From Zygnema cylindricum (taxonomy: Eukaryota > Streptophyta > Zygnematophyceae > Zygnematales > Zygnemataceae), in the NCBI GenBank assembly GCA_037447655.1, contig JBBHKE010002302.1, forward strand, positions 97,779 to 161,778: a stretch of DNA of 64,000 bases, given 5' to 3'. A program made the translations under genes and the position numbers. Below the pieces are notes generated by a model, which saw only the letters and a program-made list of their open reading frames with translations, ran no database searches and was not told the DNA's origin. Within the stretch, counting starts at the first letter, position 1. Every line of letters starts with the position of its first letter. Below are positions 44,281 to 56,975 of this stretch, piece after piece.

Positions 44281-47200
44281 TTAAAGTGGAATACGAACAT
44301 TGGGACCTCGAATAGTTGGTGGAACAAAATCAATACTAAATATTTCTGCCATAGCAATTAATAAATGCCTACTTAATAAGTCTAGAATGGCATCATCGTC
44401 ATTTATCAACAAGAAACCGTTATTGGATCCATGCAATGTTTCTGTTCTTATCGACCTGTCACATTCTAACTGGTTTTGAATGTCTCTGTGAATAACAGTT
44501 GACATTGTTTGAAAAGAAGATATTAACTCTGTTTTTGCTCTTAAAAGACTTGCGACACTTCCAACCGGTAAATGTAAACCGCAAGGTATAATTTCCTTAA
44601 ATGGAGAAAGGTCTGTCGTAACATTGAGGGCTAATCCATGGTATGTAATCCACCGTGAAACCCTAACTCCAATAGCAGCTACCTTACATCCATCTGAAAA
44701 AGAAAAAATTTACCACTAAGACAATCAATTCAGGGCAAGATTTTACAAGATTTTATAATATTTATCTAATGAAAGCTTATAAAGTCAACAAACTTAACCG
44801 TTTCGATCCCTTTCATGCAAAATCGGCAAATGCAAAAATCTTCATGGACTGAATGACTGGGTTTAATACGAGTTTTAGGGATTCTTTGAATTCCTAGAGT
44901 TTGGTCAGGATTTTTTTGAAAACATGAAACATAAAAACTTTGGGAACACACCTGCCCAGACTCCCGTCATACCCTCGACTCGTTCTCCAACAATTCCACA
45001 AGAAGTTTTAAGTGCCCGAATAATAACCTCCTCTAAAGAACGAAGGTACCAATGCAAATCCATTTGCTGATGACGGAGGTCAAGAATAGGATACATGACT
45101 AGCTGCAGCAAAAATATATATTATTATAACTTTTTAGTATATCCATTCATGAATGAAGGATTTTTCAGAAGCTAAGAAAGCCTTGAAAATTAAAACAATA
45201 ATATACCTTTCCAAGGAAATACATTGCTGATAAATATACGGCAACTGCTGAAAACAGACATGTGCAGAAAACTGAAAAACAGTGAGAAAAAACGAAAAAA
45301 ATAAATTCTTCTGCAGAAAAAAAAAAAAAATCGGTCACCACCTGTCCTGGTCCATGGTAAGTTACTTCTCCTCCTCGCTCTGTACGATAAATTTCTGCTG
45401 GTGGATTTATAGCATCAAATAAGACGTTATCCAAAGTGCTCCGCGTTCCGAGCGTATAAACGGGTGGATGCTGCAAAAGTAGTACCGTATCGCACAACGG
45501 AGTTCTGTTATTCAAAGCAGAAACTCGAGCCTCTACTGCTGCCTTCTGCCACTCCCAAGCATCGATATACGGCACCAAATGTCGAGACAAATCATGACAT
45601 TCACACCTAAAAAAAGGAACATTAGGCAGAAGGTAGAGGTCAACCACCACAACTTTAACCTTTTTTAATTTAAATCACTTACTTTCAAGAGCTTGCTAAA
45701 ATCGAAGCTAAACTTGAGAAAAAACTGATGAATTTCAGCCACCTTTGCAGCAGTGTTTGCAGAAGTGTTCCAGCAGTCTAGCTACCCAGACATTATCTTT
45801 TTTTAGTCTTAATGTTGGAAATTCTTTTTATGTCAACAATACCTCGTTTCTTACGAAACAAATAAGGCATTTCTTGTCTATACTTCTAAAATACACCCAT
45901 GCCTGTCTAGAGAAGAATACTGCATTTATTGGCAATACATTGACTATTCTTAAAAGAGAAAAAATCGAAAAACATAAGCCGACAAGAAAATACTGAAGAG
46001 AGTTGCCAGACTGCAAATACATTCTGGGTTGAAAAATTGAGATAAAAATCAGAAACTTTGTTTAGTTAAACGGAATTGTAATCAAGTTAAGTGGATCAAT
46101 CACCCGCAACCAATGCAATTTAAAATTGATTGGTAAAATACAAACCAAAATAACCTACATAACGTAGATCTGAGGAATAAAAGAGTATACACTAAAGTTG
46201 AATCACAATCCCAACATTCAACTAATTCGATGCAACTAATACCAAACCCTTTAACCAGCAAAATGTGATCAAATCTACGAATATCAATTTATAAACTTCA
46301 ATGGGATGAATGTAACAAAATCAAAATTGAACCAAACTTGTATTTAAGTAACTGCTTTACTATCGGAATCTCATAAACGAATTCTAAAGTTTGAACAAAT
46401 GTACATTAGAACCACACATATCCATCAATCCAGCAAAATTCCAATCTCATTAACCAGTCATTAATAACTCTGCAAAGGACATCACAGCAGTAAATTAAAC
46501 AAAAAGCAACTGACATTGCAGAGCATAGAGACAATAACAAAAAAAATAAAATGTAACCGCAACAATATCAGAACTTCACCATAATACAAACCCACTTTGC
46601 CAGTGCAAAACTAGTCATAAATCACCATTTCAAAATTTAGTCAAAAACTTCACCCGTCTCAGAAAATGATGGCAGTTCATAACTGCTCTCTTTCAAAGTG
46701 GCTAGAAAGTTCCTACTGTTTTCATTATAATCTGACATTTTGCCAGACAAAAGCTGGTGTTTTCTCCACTCTCTAGGTAACGAACTTCTCCAGCATAGGA
46801 AAGCGGAAAAGTTTTCACAGAGTCTTTGTGCGGCGATGAGAAAGAAAGAGAAAAAGAGAAAAAAAGAGAACTCAGAGAAAAAGAGAAAAAAAGAAAACTC
46901 TGCCAGAAACCCCGACCAACTCTTAAAGAATAACCAGTCTACTGTCTGGATGACCAAGCTCAGGTGTTGACTGAAGTTTACGTCATACTAATCTCGACCG
47001 TTCCTTGTGGAATTCGTGATCTCGCGTCGTTTTTTGATGATTTTGCTCTTCAACCGTGTGAATCCCTTATAGGATTTACTTTACTGGTGGGACTTGAGAA
47101 CCATGGAGCCGTGCAAACGGCATATCTTCTGCCGTCTGTCATCTCTCCATTCAAATAAAATTGCAATGCATGCAGCAGCCCTTACGGGCTTCTGCGGTTC

Positions 47201-48222
47201 TGCCGATCTTTAGGTGACACGTTTATTAGTGGTCTACTCGACAACTGTACCGTTTAAGGTAAATAGACTGGATGAATCAAATCATCGATGACAAACAGGA
47301 TAATCAAGCACCCTTAATGGGCCACGTTGCTAGATGTACTCGGCAATAATGCAGGCGTGGCATTTAAGTATTGGAGAGTCTCAGGCTAATTAACTCAAGG
47401 CGAATACACTATATAACCAAAGGTATTCGAACAAAAAATAACGGACTCTGTAACAAGTGCGCTTACCGTCACGACAAACCGAAAACATTTGTGGGCTTTC
47501 TATGGAACAAAGATGCTAGTTTTGTACCAAATATGGAACAGAATAAGGGAGAGAGGGAGAGAATGGGAAGAAGAGAGTGAGACAGAAGAAAGGGTATGGG
47601 ACAGAATGAGTGAGAGAGAGAGAGTGGTATACTGCATAATGTTTCTAGAATTTTGCAAAACCAGGGGACAATTGCCAAACTAATTTCTCACCTGTTCTCA
47701 GCCCTCACCAGGCCCTTGCAAAGTGACCTATGTCTTCTTCTCCTTCTTTGCCAACTAAGGTGTTGAGGTCCCAATTTAGGACCAAGCCAGCCTGTAAAAA
47801 TCAAATCAAAAGTCAACAATAGTTTCGCAATGTTATCCTTGAAAAAAGAACAAGTGAACATAATTTATGTGAAATGAAAATACCAAAACAAAATAAAAAT
47901 CCATGCGAATAACAAAAACTGTACATGCAACATCCAGTTCCTATACACTGTCAAATTGCCAAGAATACATCAAAGATTATCCACATTAAACAGAGATAGA
48001 ATGTTGCTTACTTAAAGAAATATTTAAATTTGATTTTGAACGAAATCGAGACAAAAAAACTGTCTCCGTCCAGCAAGAATTTCCATGACTTTCAATTAAC
48101 CTGTCTCTAACGTTATTGATCAGCCTATCCAATAAACCGTCACAAGAATCACTACGAGAATTTGTAAGAGATGAAGTGAAGCTCTGCAACGAAAAACTAT
48201 GGAGGCGGTGAGAGGCAGCCAT
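44281..48222 (-). CDS. LIP2P: Plastid-type octanoyltransferase, five exons
   Basis: Lipoyl(octanoyl) transferase moves octanoyl groups from acyl carrier protein to lipoyl domains, here probably in plastids. Exons: 48222-48012, 47791-47692, 45606-45342, 45102-44952, 44693-44281; all joins are GT-AG and stay in frame, giving 379 codons. Residues 1-103 form a Ser/Arg-rich targeting region ([15 protein letters not shown]; an RRRRRHR run in exon 2). The enzyme begins [39 protein letters not shown] (about 181-198) is the LipB signature. Lys246 in CKVAAIGVR and Cys280 in IIPCG match the LipB catalytic pair, and [11 protein letters not shown] lies between. It ends NVRIPL, TAA. Intron 2 is 2.1 kb. Plastid versus mitochondrial targeting is inferred from similarity to the plant plastid form (CECxDL...LVPY). 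Confidence 0.9.
46637..46957 (-). other. Open frame within LIP2P intron 2
   Basis: Its last 45 or so codons look coding-like ([39 protein letters not shown]) and follow a pyrimidine-rich tract and an AG. They could be an alternative terminal exon or a relic, but no consistent phase with exon 2 is evident. The N-terminal Phe/Ser-rich half is the pyrimidine tract itself. Confidence 0.25.
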
Positions 48223-49024
48223 GATTACTTGTCTTATTCCTTCGCTCCTGTATTCATACAAGGAGCCTTAGGGCTGCATGGAACTCAACGTTCCCAGTTC
48301 AATAAAAGGTTTGCGAAGCTTCATAAGGCACAGAGGACCTTACCTCGCAGTTCAGTAAAACAAATTTTTGAACTTGTGTGGCCTCCGTCGAGCTGTCCAG
48401 TCTGCTATCTGCAAGTCTGTGCCAATCTGTGAACGGCGAAAGATTCAGTGCGAATTCGTTTGGTACAGTCGTACTTTTTCGTAACGAACGAATTAAGAAG
48501 TCTAGAGTACGGCAATCCGCTTACATCATTTTGCTTGGGAAAGCGCTTACGCCATCTCGTACGCATGGCACAAAAGCCGTACATTTTTTACTAACCTTGT
48601 CCACCGAGAATCATTGAGGTACCAAGCGTTTAAAACGGACGCATGAAACGTCGAAAAAATAACGATAAATGCGCACGGAACAAATGCAAAAAAAAAAAAA
48701 TGCGTTGACCGGATTTGACTTTATCTTAAAATAGAAAACAAAAAACATATATTCCAAAGTTCTACTACAACTTAGGGTATGTACTCATGTATAAAAGTAC
48801 CGGGTGATTTACCATATCTTCCGTCAAAGATTTTCTCGCGGCTTCCGCATCGCATATTTTTAGATGGTGTAATGTACAAAATGTGTCAGTTCGTACTATA
48901 GCTGCTCAGTATTTTGTACAGTTGTAGAAAATAAGTGTCGGATAACGGCGTCGACAGGGGAAATTGAGTGCGTCGCACAGAAAAGCGTACTCCAGATTTG
49001 ATTCCAAGTCATAAAGACTTGCTA
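48223..49024. other. Upstream region of the LIP2P-like gene
   Basis: Presumed promoter side of the gene. No clear TATA box or other element is identified. Short plus-strand frames at 48199-48617 have no recognised domain. Confidence 0.35.
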
Positions 49025-49529
49025 ACCTGTTCTCACATTTTCAGGCATCGAATATGTGAACACAGACTTTCGCGGCTACCCTAAAAACATGGGACTGCGT
49101 ATCGATTTCTTAACTTTAATAGCCATTCATGGTGTACTTTCAACCTTTTTTGAAATCTCCGTACGCTGCTTTCGTTCATTTATCCGTACATAAATAGTCT
49201 TCGAATTTAACGAAAATTTCAAAATCTTAAAAAAGATAACTCATTTTCGTTAAAAAGTGAAAATCCGTACGTTTGGTACCTCCATGCCGAGAATGGATGG
49301 TAAGGCACGCGACCGTCAGCGTGGACGTACGTCATGTAAATCGAACAGATGGGGCCGTCAAATGCTTTCATACACAAACTGCAACAACTGGCATTGTAAC
49401 AAAGTGTTGAGCAATTGTAGTATCGTCTATACCCATTTGAGCCATAGTTCAAACAAATTATAAAGTTAAAATCATAAAGCTCGAAGCTCTGATTTAGTTC
49501 AAAATACAACACGATTTTACTATGGACAT

Positions 49530-50352
49530 TGCTTAGAAAGCAATCGGTAATTTGTGACGGTTGTAGACGACTACAAAACTCACGACAATTGATGACGTTT
49601 ACAAAAGAGCGACGGTTGTAGACGTCTAGCGACATTGTAGATGTTTGGGGTTTGTGACATTTTGACGTCACGCTCAAATTATGACAGCATCGATGTCACA
49701 AATTCTATAACTTTACGCCATGGTTTCTCGATTTTGTTTTTTAGTCTTTTCTCACTCTCCTTGCCATCAAAATACGCCCGAAGATGGTAAAAGCAAATCG
49801 TTTTTAGAGATCTTTCATTTGATACCATTATTGACATTTTTCATTGCAAGAATAGTGAGATATACGCGGTAGTGGGAGAGGGAGAGAGAGAGAGAGGCAC
49901 TTTCACGGACTTCGCTTTAGCGAAATGGCGTCCGTTGGACAAGACCCCCTCCACGGCCCTTGTACGGAAAAAAGTCACGCACACGCTAGAAACGTGCTGT
50001 GGGTTTTTTTTTGGTACTCCGCCCACAAAAATTGTCAAAAACTTATGACACGTGCGACATCATCTGTATATTAGCTCACCTCATGGAATTATATTTAAAA
50101 TCACCTCGCAAGATGATTTGATTTAAATTTTGAAAATGAGATGGAAGGACGCAAAAATGGGTCGAAACGCGCTAGACGACAAACTGCGTCACGCCAAACG
50201 ACAAATTACATTACATATAAAGTTTGAAGGTAACGCGACTTGTACGGCGGTAATTTCAATTTTTGGTACGGTTGCGGATTTTCTCGTTTTTTTCTAAGTT
50301 ATGGAGGAAAACGACAAAAAATAACTCTAACTTTATCACATGCAAACGTACC
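49530..50352. mobile_element. Second copy of TIR element C, left-truncated
   Basis: From TGTGACGGTTGTAGACGA it is collinear with 24530-25306 (GACATTTTGACGTCACGCTC, the GAGAGAGAGAG run, TCGAAACGCGCTAGACGAC) and ends CACATGCAAACGTACC then TTAAG. The left terminus is missing. Minus-strand frames within are not genes. Confidence 0.75.
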
Positions 50353-50360
50353 TTAAGCTA

Positions 50361-50568
50361 CACCGTGAATCGTTATTAACGTCAATGACTCTAACTGCGG
50401 TTTTCTTACCCAAATTCTTCAAATAGAATTAACAAAAAATAAAAACCCTTACAAAACAAATTATAGGAAATGGTTTCCTTTAAAACCCATTAATTCCCAA
50501 ATAGCATTGATAACGCTATTTGTTTCATAACGCTATCTTTTTCTAAACGCTAATAGCGATTCACGGTG
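50361..50568. mobile_element. TACACCGTG-family MITE
   Basis: 208 bp between TA dinucleotides at 50359-50360 and 50569-50570. Inverted ends are CACCGTGAATCGTTATTA / TAATAGCGATTCACGGTG. The interior is unlike other members, so only the termini are conserved. Confidence 0.85.
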
Positions 50569-50575
50569 TACAATA

Positions 50576-50792
50576 CACCGCCAATCGCTATTAGCGCCGT
50601 GCACGCTAATTCGGTCCCGCTTTTTTTTTTTATTATTCTCAAATAGAATAATCCATACTTTAAAAAAAAAACCCTAATTCCTAATTTGAGTAAACGATTT
50701 CTTCGAAACTTTGCAAATTCCCAGTTAGCGTAAACCACGCTAATTATTTATATACACTAAAAAAACTTCTACGCTAATAGCAATTGGCGGTG
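50576..50792. mobile_element. TACACCGTG-family MITE
   Basis: 217 bp flanked by TA (50574-50575, 50793-50794). Ends CACCGCCAATCGCTATTAGC / GCTAATAGCAATTGGCGGTG. It lies 7 bp from the previous element. A further half-terminus (ACACCGTGAATTGCTATTAG) is at about 50824. Confidence 0.85.
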
Positions 50793-51039
50793 TACAGTAC
50801 AGTCAAGAGGTCTACAGTGCAGTACACCGTGAATTGCTATTAGCGTTGTAAAAAAACAATTAGTGTTTTCAACTATATATTGGGTTCAAGCCCTTTCACC
50901 AAGAAAAAATCAGCTATAATGTATGAATGATTCTAATTTGGGTACATTTTTCGCGCAGTGTAGCCGGTATAGCCTGTGTTCACATAGTCAACCTTCGAAC
51001 ATGTGAGAACAGGTTCGCGTGATTTTCCGTCTTCTTTAT

Positions 51040-51459
51040 TACTGAGAACCAAATCTGAGTGCCCCTTTTCGTGTCGACGCACTCACTTGTGGATATTTCC
51101 AACTCGTTTACAGACGTGCCTACCTGGTGTCAGTTTTCGCGAGAAAACATAAGGGACCCCTTAGGAGTCTTTTTCCTAGAAGTTTATAGATTTAGCATAT
51201 GCCTTCCAAAGCAGGCTTTTGGTAGCTCCAAGCGTTCGTCACTCTGCCAAACCTATTCCTGTAGCCAATAGTTTGTTGAGGCCCCGATTTGGAAGTTCGT
51301 TCCCGAGGCGGATTTTTGAACCACATTATGAAGACATTTTGTCGATTCCGTCTCGGTTCGAGCACTCACCCAAACCAAAGACCCCAGAGCTATTTCCAAA
51401 CCTCTTTGCCAGCTAGCACTATTCCGTTCAACCAATGGAACGCTTAAAACATTTATTCA
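51040..51459 (+). other. Possible 5' part of the non-autonomous element
   Basis: Short frames (51219-51416) read through without a recognised domain. Position suggests interior of the LTR element ending at 53100. No second LTR is found upstream in the window. Confidence 0.3.
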
Positions 51460-52612
51460 GGTTAGGTTCCGACGAACGTTGAAGATCCTTCTGGTAAGCT
51501 AGCAAGGCAAGACCAACAGATAAAAGTGGAGGAGAGGGGTCGGAAATTCGGAGGACCCCAAAGATAACCCACTTCAAGAAGGGGATCAAGAGGATGAAGA
51601 AGACCATGAGATCTCAGACACTGAAAAACTAGAGTGGGAACCGCCACCCCCACCAATAGAGGAGCATGCCTTTGATCTTGAGGTGATGAGGGACCCTAAT
51701 AAAGAGAGCACCGCCGACGAGCAGTCTTCAAGAGTTTTTTGAAGAAGGTAGAGGCTCAGTATCCTAGCGGGGATGAGGTATTCGTTCTTCGATGGGAGGA
51801 AGGGGTTACCGAAGGGGAATGCGAAAAAGAGGAAGAAATTCCCGATTATCTTTTTCCACATCCTATTGACACTCAACACCCAGACCTCACCTTTAACATT
51901 GCCAAACGTTTTTATTGGGATCCTTCAGAGTGGCCAGCGGCGTAGCGCACAGGGAAACTTCAAAACCTCTCAACATCCCCGCCAGCGTGCTGTCACATCC
52001 TACTTGGAATTTCATGAGGACGAAAGACCTAGGGAATAACCATAAGGGCTATGTGCAGTTAAACCCTCATGTCCTATCATTTGTGGAAGTGGTAGAAGAC
52101 CACTATCGGTACTGGGTGGATGTGCCGAGGCTGCTCCGCTAAAATCACCCATGGGATGTTTGTCTTCACGACATCATCTCGCGGGCAAAAGTCACACCCG
52201 AGGTACTAGCACTTAAATTAGCTCGCAAAAATGCTCTACAACAGGCCTAAGCTGCCCGGAAACATATTTCTTTCAAATTGAGGAAAATGCCTCAGTGGGA
52301 ATCGGAGGACGAGGTGGTAAAGGAAGCCCAACCAATTGCAGCGCCCGAAGCTCCCAAAGTCCGGCATCGGAAGCACCTGCACATGCAGCTATTCCGGTGC
52401 AACCCGAAGCACCCGCGGCTGCACCAGAGGAAGGGGAAGACCAAGTTCGGGAGCGAATCACCCAAAGACGCTGGGCAACAGCGGACCATCACATTGCGCT
52501 GTTGGAGACTCGATGTGAGCAACTCCAAAGTGAATTGGACACTCTACGACAAAAATTCGAGGAGTACCGTGAGGAGACATACGGGATACTCGAGCAACTT
52601 CAGTTCCCTTGA
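51460..52612 (+). pseudogene. Unrecognised protein family, copy B
   Basis: Acidic opening (around WEPPPPPIEEHAFDLEVM), then DEVFVLRWEEGVTEGE and IAKRFYWDPSEWPAA in a shifted frame. Next comes PSVLSHPTWNFM and YRYWVDVPRLLR, stop, NHPWDVCLHD and VLALKLARKNA. The HPTW and VPxLLR/HPWD blocks align with 33630-33880, establishing homology. The final segment (52295-52612) is open: Ala/Pro/Glu-rich, then a coiled coil (LETRCEQLQSELDTLRQKFE). It ends just before a polypurine tract and LTR, so it is the last gene of an LTR element, possibly gag-like. Several stops and frameshifts are present. Confidence 0.5.
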
Positions 52613-52656
52613 GTAAGTGAGGTTCAGCGGGACACTAAATCCTTAGTGGGAGGAGT

Positions 52657-53100
52657 TGTAACAGGGTTACAAAGTGGAATACTTAGTGGTTAGAAATCAG
52701 GCTGCTATAGTTGCAGTTCTAGAGCAGCGCAGCTGCGACGCCAGAGTAGCCCAACAAAGCAACGCAGCAACTTAGTAGTGTATTATAGCAGCGCAACATA
52801 GCAGCATAGCAACGCCGCAGAATGTAGATTGAACTGCAGTGTTCTAGAAAGATAGTTTTGGATAGATCTCGGTTGACTAAGAAGGTCCACGTGTACATAT
52901 GTAATACAAGTTTACTAGCAACTGGAGAGTTTAAATAGTTGAGTAGACCTAGTCAACAAACATACTCTTTTGAGGAGACTTTCGCAGCGAGCTTTCAACT
53001 TGTAATCTACCCCTGATTAATAAAGCTCAACCGTTAACCGTGAGTGCTGTGTACTTTTTTTGTTGCTGTGAGGAGATCCTTCGAGGCTTTCCGCTGAACA
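52657..53100 (+). mobile_element. 3' LTR of a non-autonomous LTR element
   Basis: Starts TGTAACAGGGTTAC directly after purine tract AGTGGGAGGAGT and ends CCGCTGAACA, so it has TG...CA ends over 444 bp. GATTAATAAAGCTC at about 53011 resembles a polyadenylation region. The LTR contains a run of GCAGCGCAAC-type repeats (52715-52815). No other copy is in the window, so the right border is provisional. Confidence 0.6.
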
Positions 53101-55370
53101 TTCTGGTGTGCTGTGGTGTACTTTAACCCTTTTACATTCTTTTAGTTTTGTTATTTATGCTTTGCTTTTATGTCTGTTACTGCTTTTTCTTTTGTGCTAG
53201 TTCGGCGTCTTTTTGTTGTACTTTTTTTTTTCCTTTTTCCCTTCTTTCTTCAAAAGCCTTCAAGATTTTTGAGGCTTTTTAGATCTTTCCATGTTTTAAA
53301 AGTTTGATGGAATTATTTAAGGTCTTCAGACATGCTTATCAGGATTTGCGGAAGGTTCGGAGACCTCAACAATGTGATTTTTTTCCTGTTACGATTAAAC
53401 TCTAGAGGGAAAAGCTCCTCTTTCCTAGTTTGATCTCCCTCTCGTTTTGTAATACTATGATTGACGTCTGAATATATGTTCAAACGATTTTAATTGATGG
53501 CTTAATAACTCTTTCTCTGCCCCCTAGAATGTAGCAGGTTTGGTCGGATTTAAACATCATTTTTTGTGTTTAAACAAAGATTCGGGTGTCTAAACATAAC
53601 GTGTTATGCTGAAACAAATATTTTTGTGTTTAGTCGGGGATTTGTATGTTTAAACATATATATTTTGTGTTTAAACAATATGTATTATATGCACCAATTG
53701 CTTTTGCATTAAGACAACCAATTGTTATAACCCATTGGGTCATACATGTCAATGATTAAAATATTTACTTTCGGTTTCTTCCTGAGCGTCGACAAAATTC
53801 AAATTCTTCCTCAAAAAATTGTGTTTTCAACATTTCTCGCGATTTTATGATGTCTCTCACAATGTTCGCTCCTGATATCGGGAAAAACAACCGATTCTCT
53901 GCGTCACCAAAAATTTGTATCGACCAACTTGCAGTTTTTGTCATGACTTATGTTGTCGAAGTAACCCACTGTTGAAACGTTTGACCTAGTAACACTATAT
54001 GTACTTCGAACAGACGAATGCACTTGAAAAACCTACCATACGTCACACGGTTTACAGATTTTTAGGCGCCTCTATGTGATTGATGTTTTTTGAGGCGTTG
54101 GGAAGGAAAATTGAAGGGAAAAAGATAGGCGGACTAATGAGCTATGTTGACCAGAGATTTCACATCCTAAAATTTTGTATTTTGACCAAAATAGAATGTG
54201 TACTTGGAACACGACGTATTTCACAAAGTGAAGGATACACAATATGCATACTTTGACTTATGTTTTTCACTCGAAAATGGCATTAACCACAAGTACATAT
54301 GGTCATTTCCTCTATGTGAAGGGTGGTATGGCTGGTTACACTGCAATACAAAAGTATGGAGCCATTTCATGTTGTCGACCATGGTTGGCGACTAAAGAAA
54401 TATTGTTTAGCTCATGTGTATGTGAAACGAGATGTATCGCAAAGTGCACGGCACATCGCTACTAGAGTTAAGAACACTAATTTGGTTTTGACCAACTTTG
54501 GTCGACATTCATAAAGTATCTAACCCGACATTGACACCGGATGTCCCTCTAAGCTAATCGTGATGGCCAATAGTTTAGGCGACAAATATATGAAAGCCAC
54601 AAACATAGTCTATTAAAACAGGACTGGGTGTATACGCTAAATGGGCAACATAGACATATTCATTATGCGTCATAAATTCATGCAATTATTTCAATTTGGT
54701 GAAGTCCATATGGTACACAAGAAAGCACATATTGTCTTACAATTAAGGAGTCTACTGCATTTGTTATATTCAAAGCAACTTGAAAATGAAGAAGTAGAAT
54801 AAAGCGAGGAACTTATGATGCGTCAATATAAGATTGTTAACATCGTATAGCCATATGTTAGATTGGCAAAACAACCAAACATGCGCGTCCTCTCTCCCTC
54901 TCCCATAAAATAACCATTTTCCCACGGTTGAAGTATTCGTACTTCAACCGAAGTTTATTTTTGAGCGACGTAATACTTAGTTTTCCGGTTTTTATGTTCC
55001 ATTCACCGGAGCCATGGGCTATGTGCTTATATTGATGTAAGATTTTTTCTATGTTTTCCTCCAAAATTGAACATGCACAAAAAATATTTCGCTATGCTTA
55101 AACTGCGTGAGAACTATACTACAGTTTACGTCATCTTGTAACTTATAATGTGCTCTAATTTGACTTTCTTATATGTTGGACCCAATGCCACGTCATCACA
55201 GCCCATCATCGAACTTTTAATGAAATAGACTCGAGTCGATTGGATTAAAAGTAACTATTGAGCAACGAATAGGAAAGCGCCTCGTCGCACGTTGTTGATT
55301 TTCTTTTGCCCAAAGGAGTGTACTCATACAAAAAACATTTTGTCTGTTTGCAACCTGTTATTGCTGGGGT
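53101..55370. other. No recognised gene or element
   Basis: AT-rich. 53540-53700 contains several TTTAAACA-type motifs at irregular spacing. Frames at 54198-54514 overlap each other without a recognised domain. No splice-consistent gene is seen. Confidence 0.4.
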
Positions 55371-55983
55371 GTTTGCACTGTTGTGTATCGATAATAAACT
55401 TATCGCAATAAATTCAATATCGATATTTATTGGTTATCGAAGGGTGAGGGGTCTCGACCTACAAATTCCATATCAACGATAAGTAGAAAAAAACATATTA
55501 TGATTAGAAGGCTTTGCGATATTGCGCACTATATGTAGTGTGGCATGCCACGTATGACAATATATTCCTTACTCTTTACACCGAAAGTTTGGTAGGGATA
55601 GCCAACACATTAACTGATTAACGTTACAAAACACATTTAAAATATTTTTTAGTACTAAAACAAAAGTACCGAAACCAAGCAAATGTCACGATTTTATTGT
55701 GAAATCGTGGTGGGGAGGGGTCCGCCGCGCGTATGCGGATTAAACCCGTATAAATGTACGAAATAACTGTACAATTATCTCCGATAATTATCGATGCCGG
55801 TCTTACCGCGATATAACCCCGATATTATTTTTGTTTTTTTCCGCGATAACATCGGTACCAATATATCGTGGCAATATATCGATTGTGTAAGCCAAAACAT
55901 GGGGCATATCGGTTATTGATAAAAGCCTAACGATATCTGGCAAAAAAATTCAATTTGTCGTTTCGTGCGCGGTTTGTCAGCAT
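55371..55983. repeat. CGATA-rich sequence, possible hAT-like MITE relic
   Basis: Many ATATCGATA/TATCG palindromes resembling the interior of the element at 6229-6587 (for example GCGATAACATCGG, CAATATATCGATTG). Ends and target duplication could not be defined. Confidence 0.4.
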
Positions 55984-56664
55984 CATAGTTCAAAAGTAGG
56001 CTTTTTTATGGTAGGCCTTTGGTAGGCGCACAAAACTTTGCACAAAACTCGCGCAACTTAGGCATACTGTATGTGTGTGCGTTGTGCACACTCCTGTACG
56101 AACGTCCGAATCTGACGTAAGGTCAAAGTACAGCGCACGCCGCCGAAAGATTTTTTTTAGCGAACTGACACAACGTTGGATGACATTCGGGGGGAAAAGG
56201 CACCAACGGGGTTGGTTCGTAGGTTTTGGTAAACTTTATGGAATTGTGGTATTTTTATTTTTTTTGCCCATACTACCTTGTTGGTCAATTTGAGGCTTTA
56301 TTTAGTGTGGCCCTCAAAATTGAAGACGCTAATATGACAGATTGTCCTTTCGTAAGTTGTGTTATGGGCTTTTCATATGATCTTTTTAAAATCGCCTACT
56401 TTGATCAGCGACCGTTCGATCGTCCAAATCTGACGGTTTAAATAAAAAGTCCCTCAAAAATCACAGAAATATTTTTTTTTGTCCGATTGTTTTTCAAAAT
56501 ATAGACATGTCGTTTAATTCTCTATCGATCGATGTGCAACTCAACCCTGTCCCTATTTTATGTCACTTTGCGGCCAATACAATATGGGTCTTAAGGGCAT
56601 ATTGTATGTTTTGCGTACAATAGGCATATTGTATGGGCGTACGGTCACCTACTTTTGAACTATG
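55984..56664. mobile_element. TIR element, CATAGTTCAAAAGTAGG ends
   Basis: 681 bp with inverted ends CATAGTTCAAAAGTAGG / CCTACTTTTGAACTATG. It shares interior text with the shorter element at 7116-7419. No transposase. Target duplication is unclear. Confidence 0.75.
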
Positions 56665-56975
56665 GTGTCGACCAGGTGTAAATTAAAATATGTACCAACG
56701 TACGCGGATGTACAATTTGTACATTCATGTTGTATTGTTGTACCAATATCCTAATATGTGCAAATGTACAAGAATGTAACATTTTTACCTTCATGATTTA
56801 TCGTTGTAACGATAGGATATCCTTCAACAAAGATTTTTTTGGTAGTTTTCTCTGGATTTGATTCCACCCAGTCTAAAAGCACATGGTCTATGCCACATGT
56901 AAGGCTATTATCGCTCGTCCATCGTGGATCGTATTTGAAATTTTTAAGTTTACTTACACGTCCAATTTGTGGCTA

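Larger units (their letters stand above)
49025..51014. mobile_element. TIR element (~2 kb) hosting nested insertions
   Basis: 49025-49079 (ACCTGTTCTCACAT to CGCGGCTAC) and 50960-51014 (GTAGCCGGTATAGCC to ATGTGAGAACAGGT) form 55-bp imperfect inverted repeats. Inside lie a copy of the element C family and at least two TA-flanked MITEs. No transposase frame and no clear target duplication, so superfamily is undetermined. Confidence 0.55.

Noticed and set aside
46964-47158. 64-codon plus-strand frame within LIP2P intron 2
   Set aside because: Reads plausibly but has no recognised domain, no splice partners and lies antisense in an intron.
47692-47791. Alternative frame of LIP2P exon 2 (around [19 protein letters not shown])
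   Set aside because: It looks coding-like but needs a weaker donor (CCTG-GTGAGG) and gives no in-frame join to the downstream LipB exons; the other frame joins perfectly on both sides.
49219-49677. 152-codon minus-strand frame
   Set aside because: Overlaps the TIR element C copy and its flank; no counterpart in the 24-kb copy of the element and no domain.
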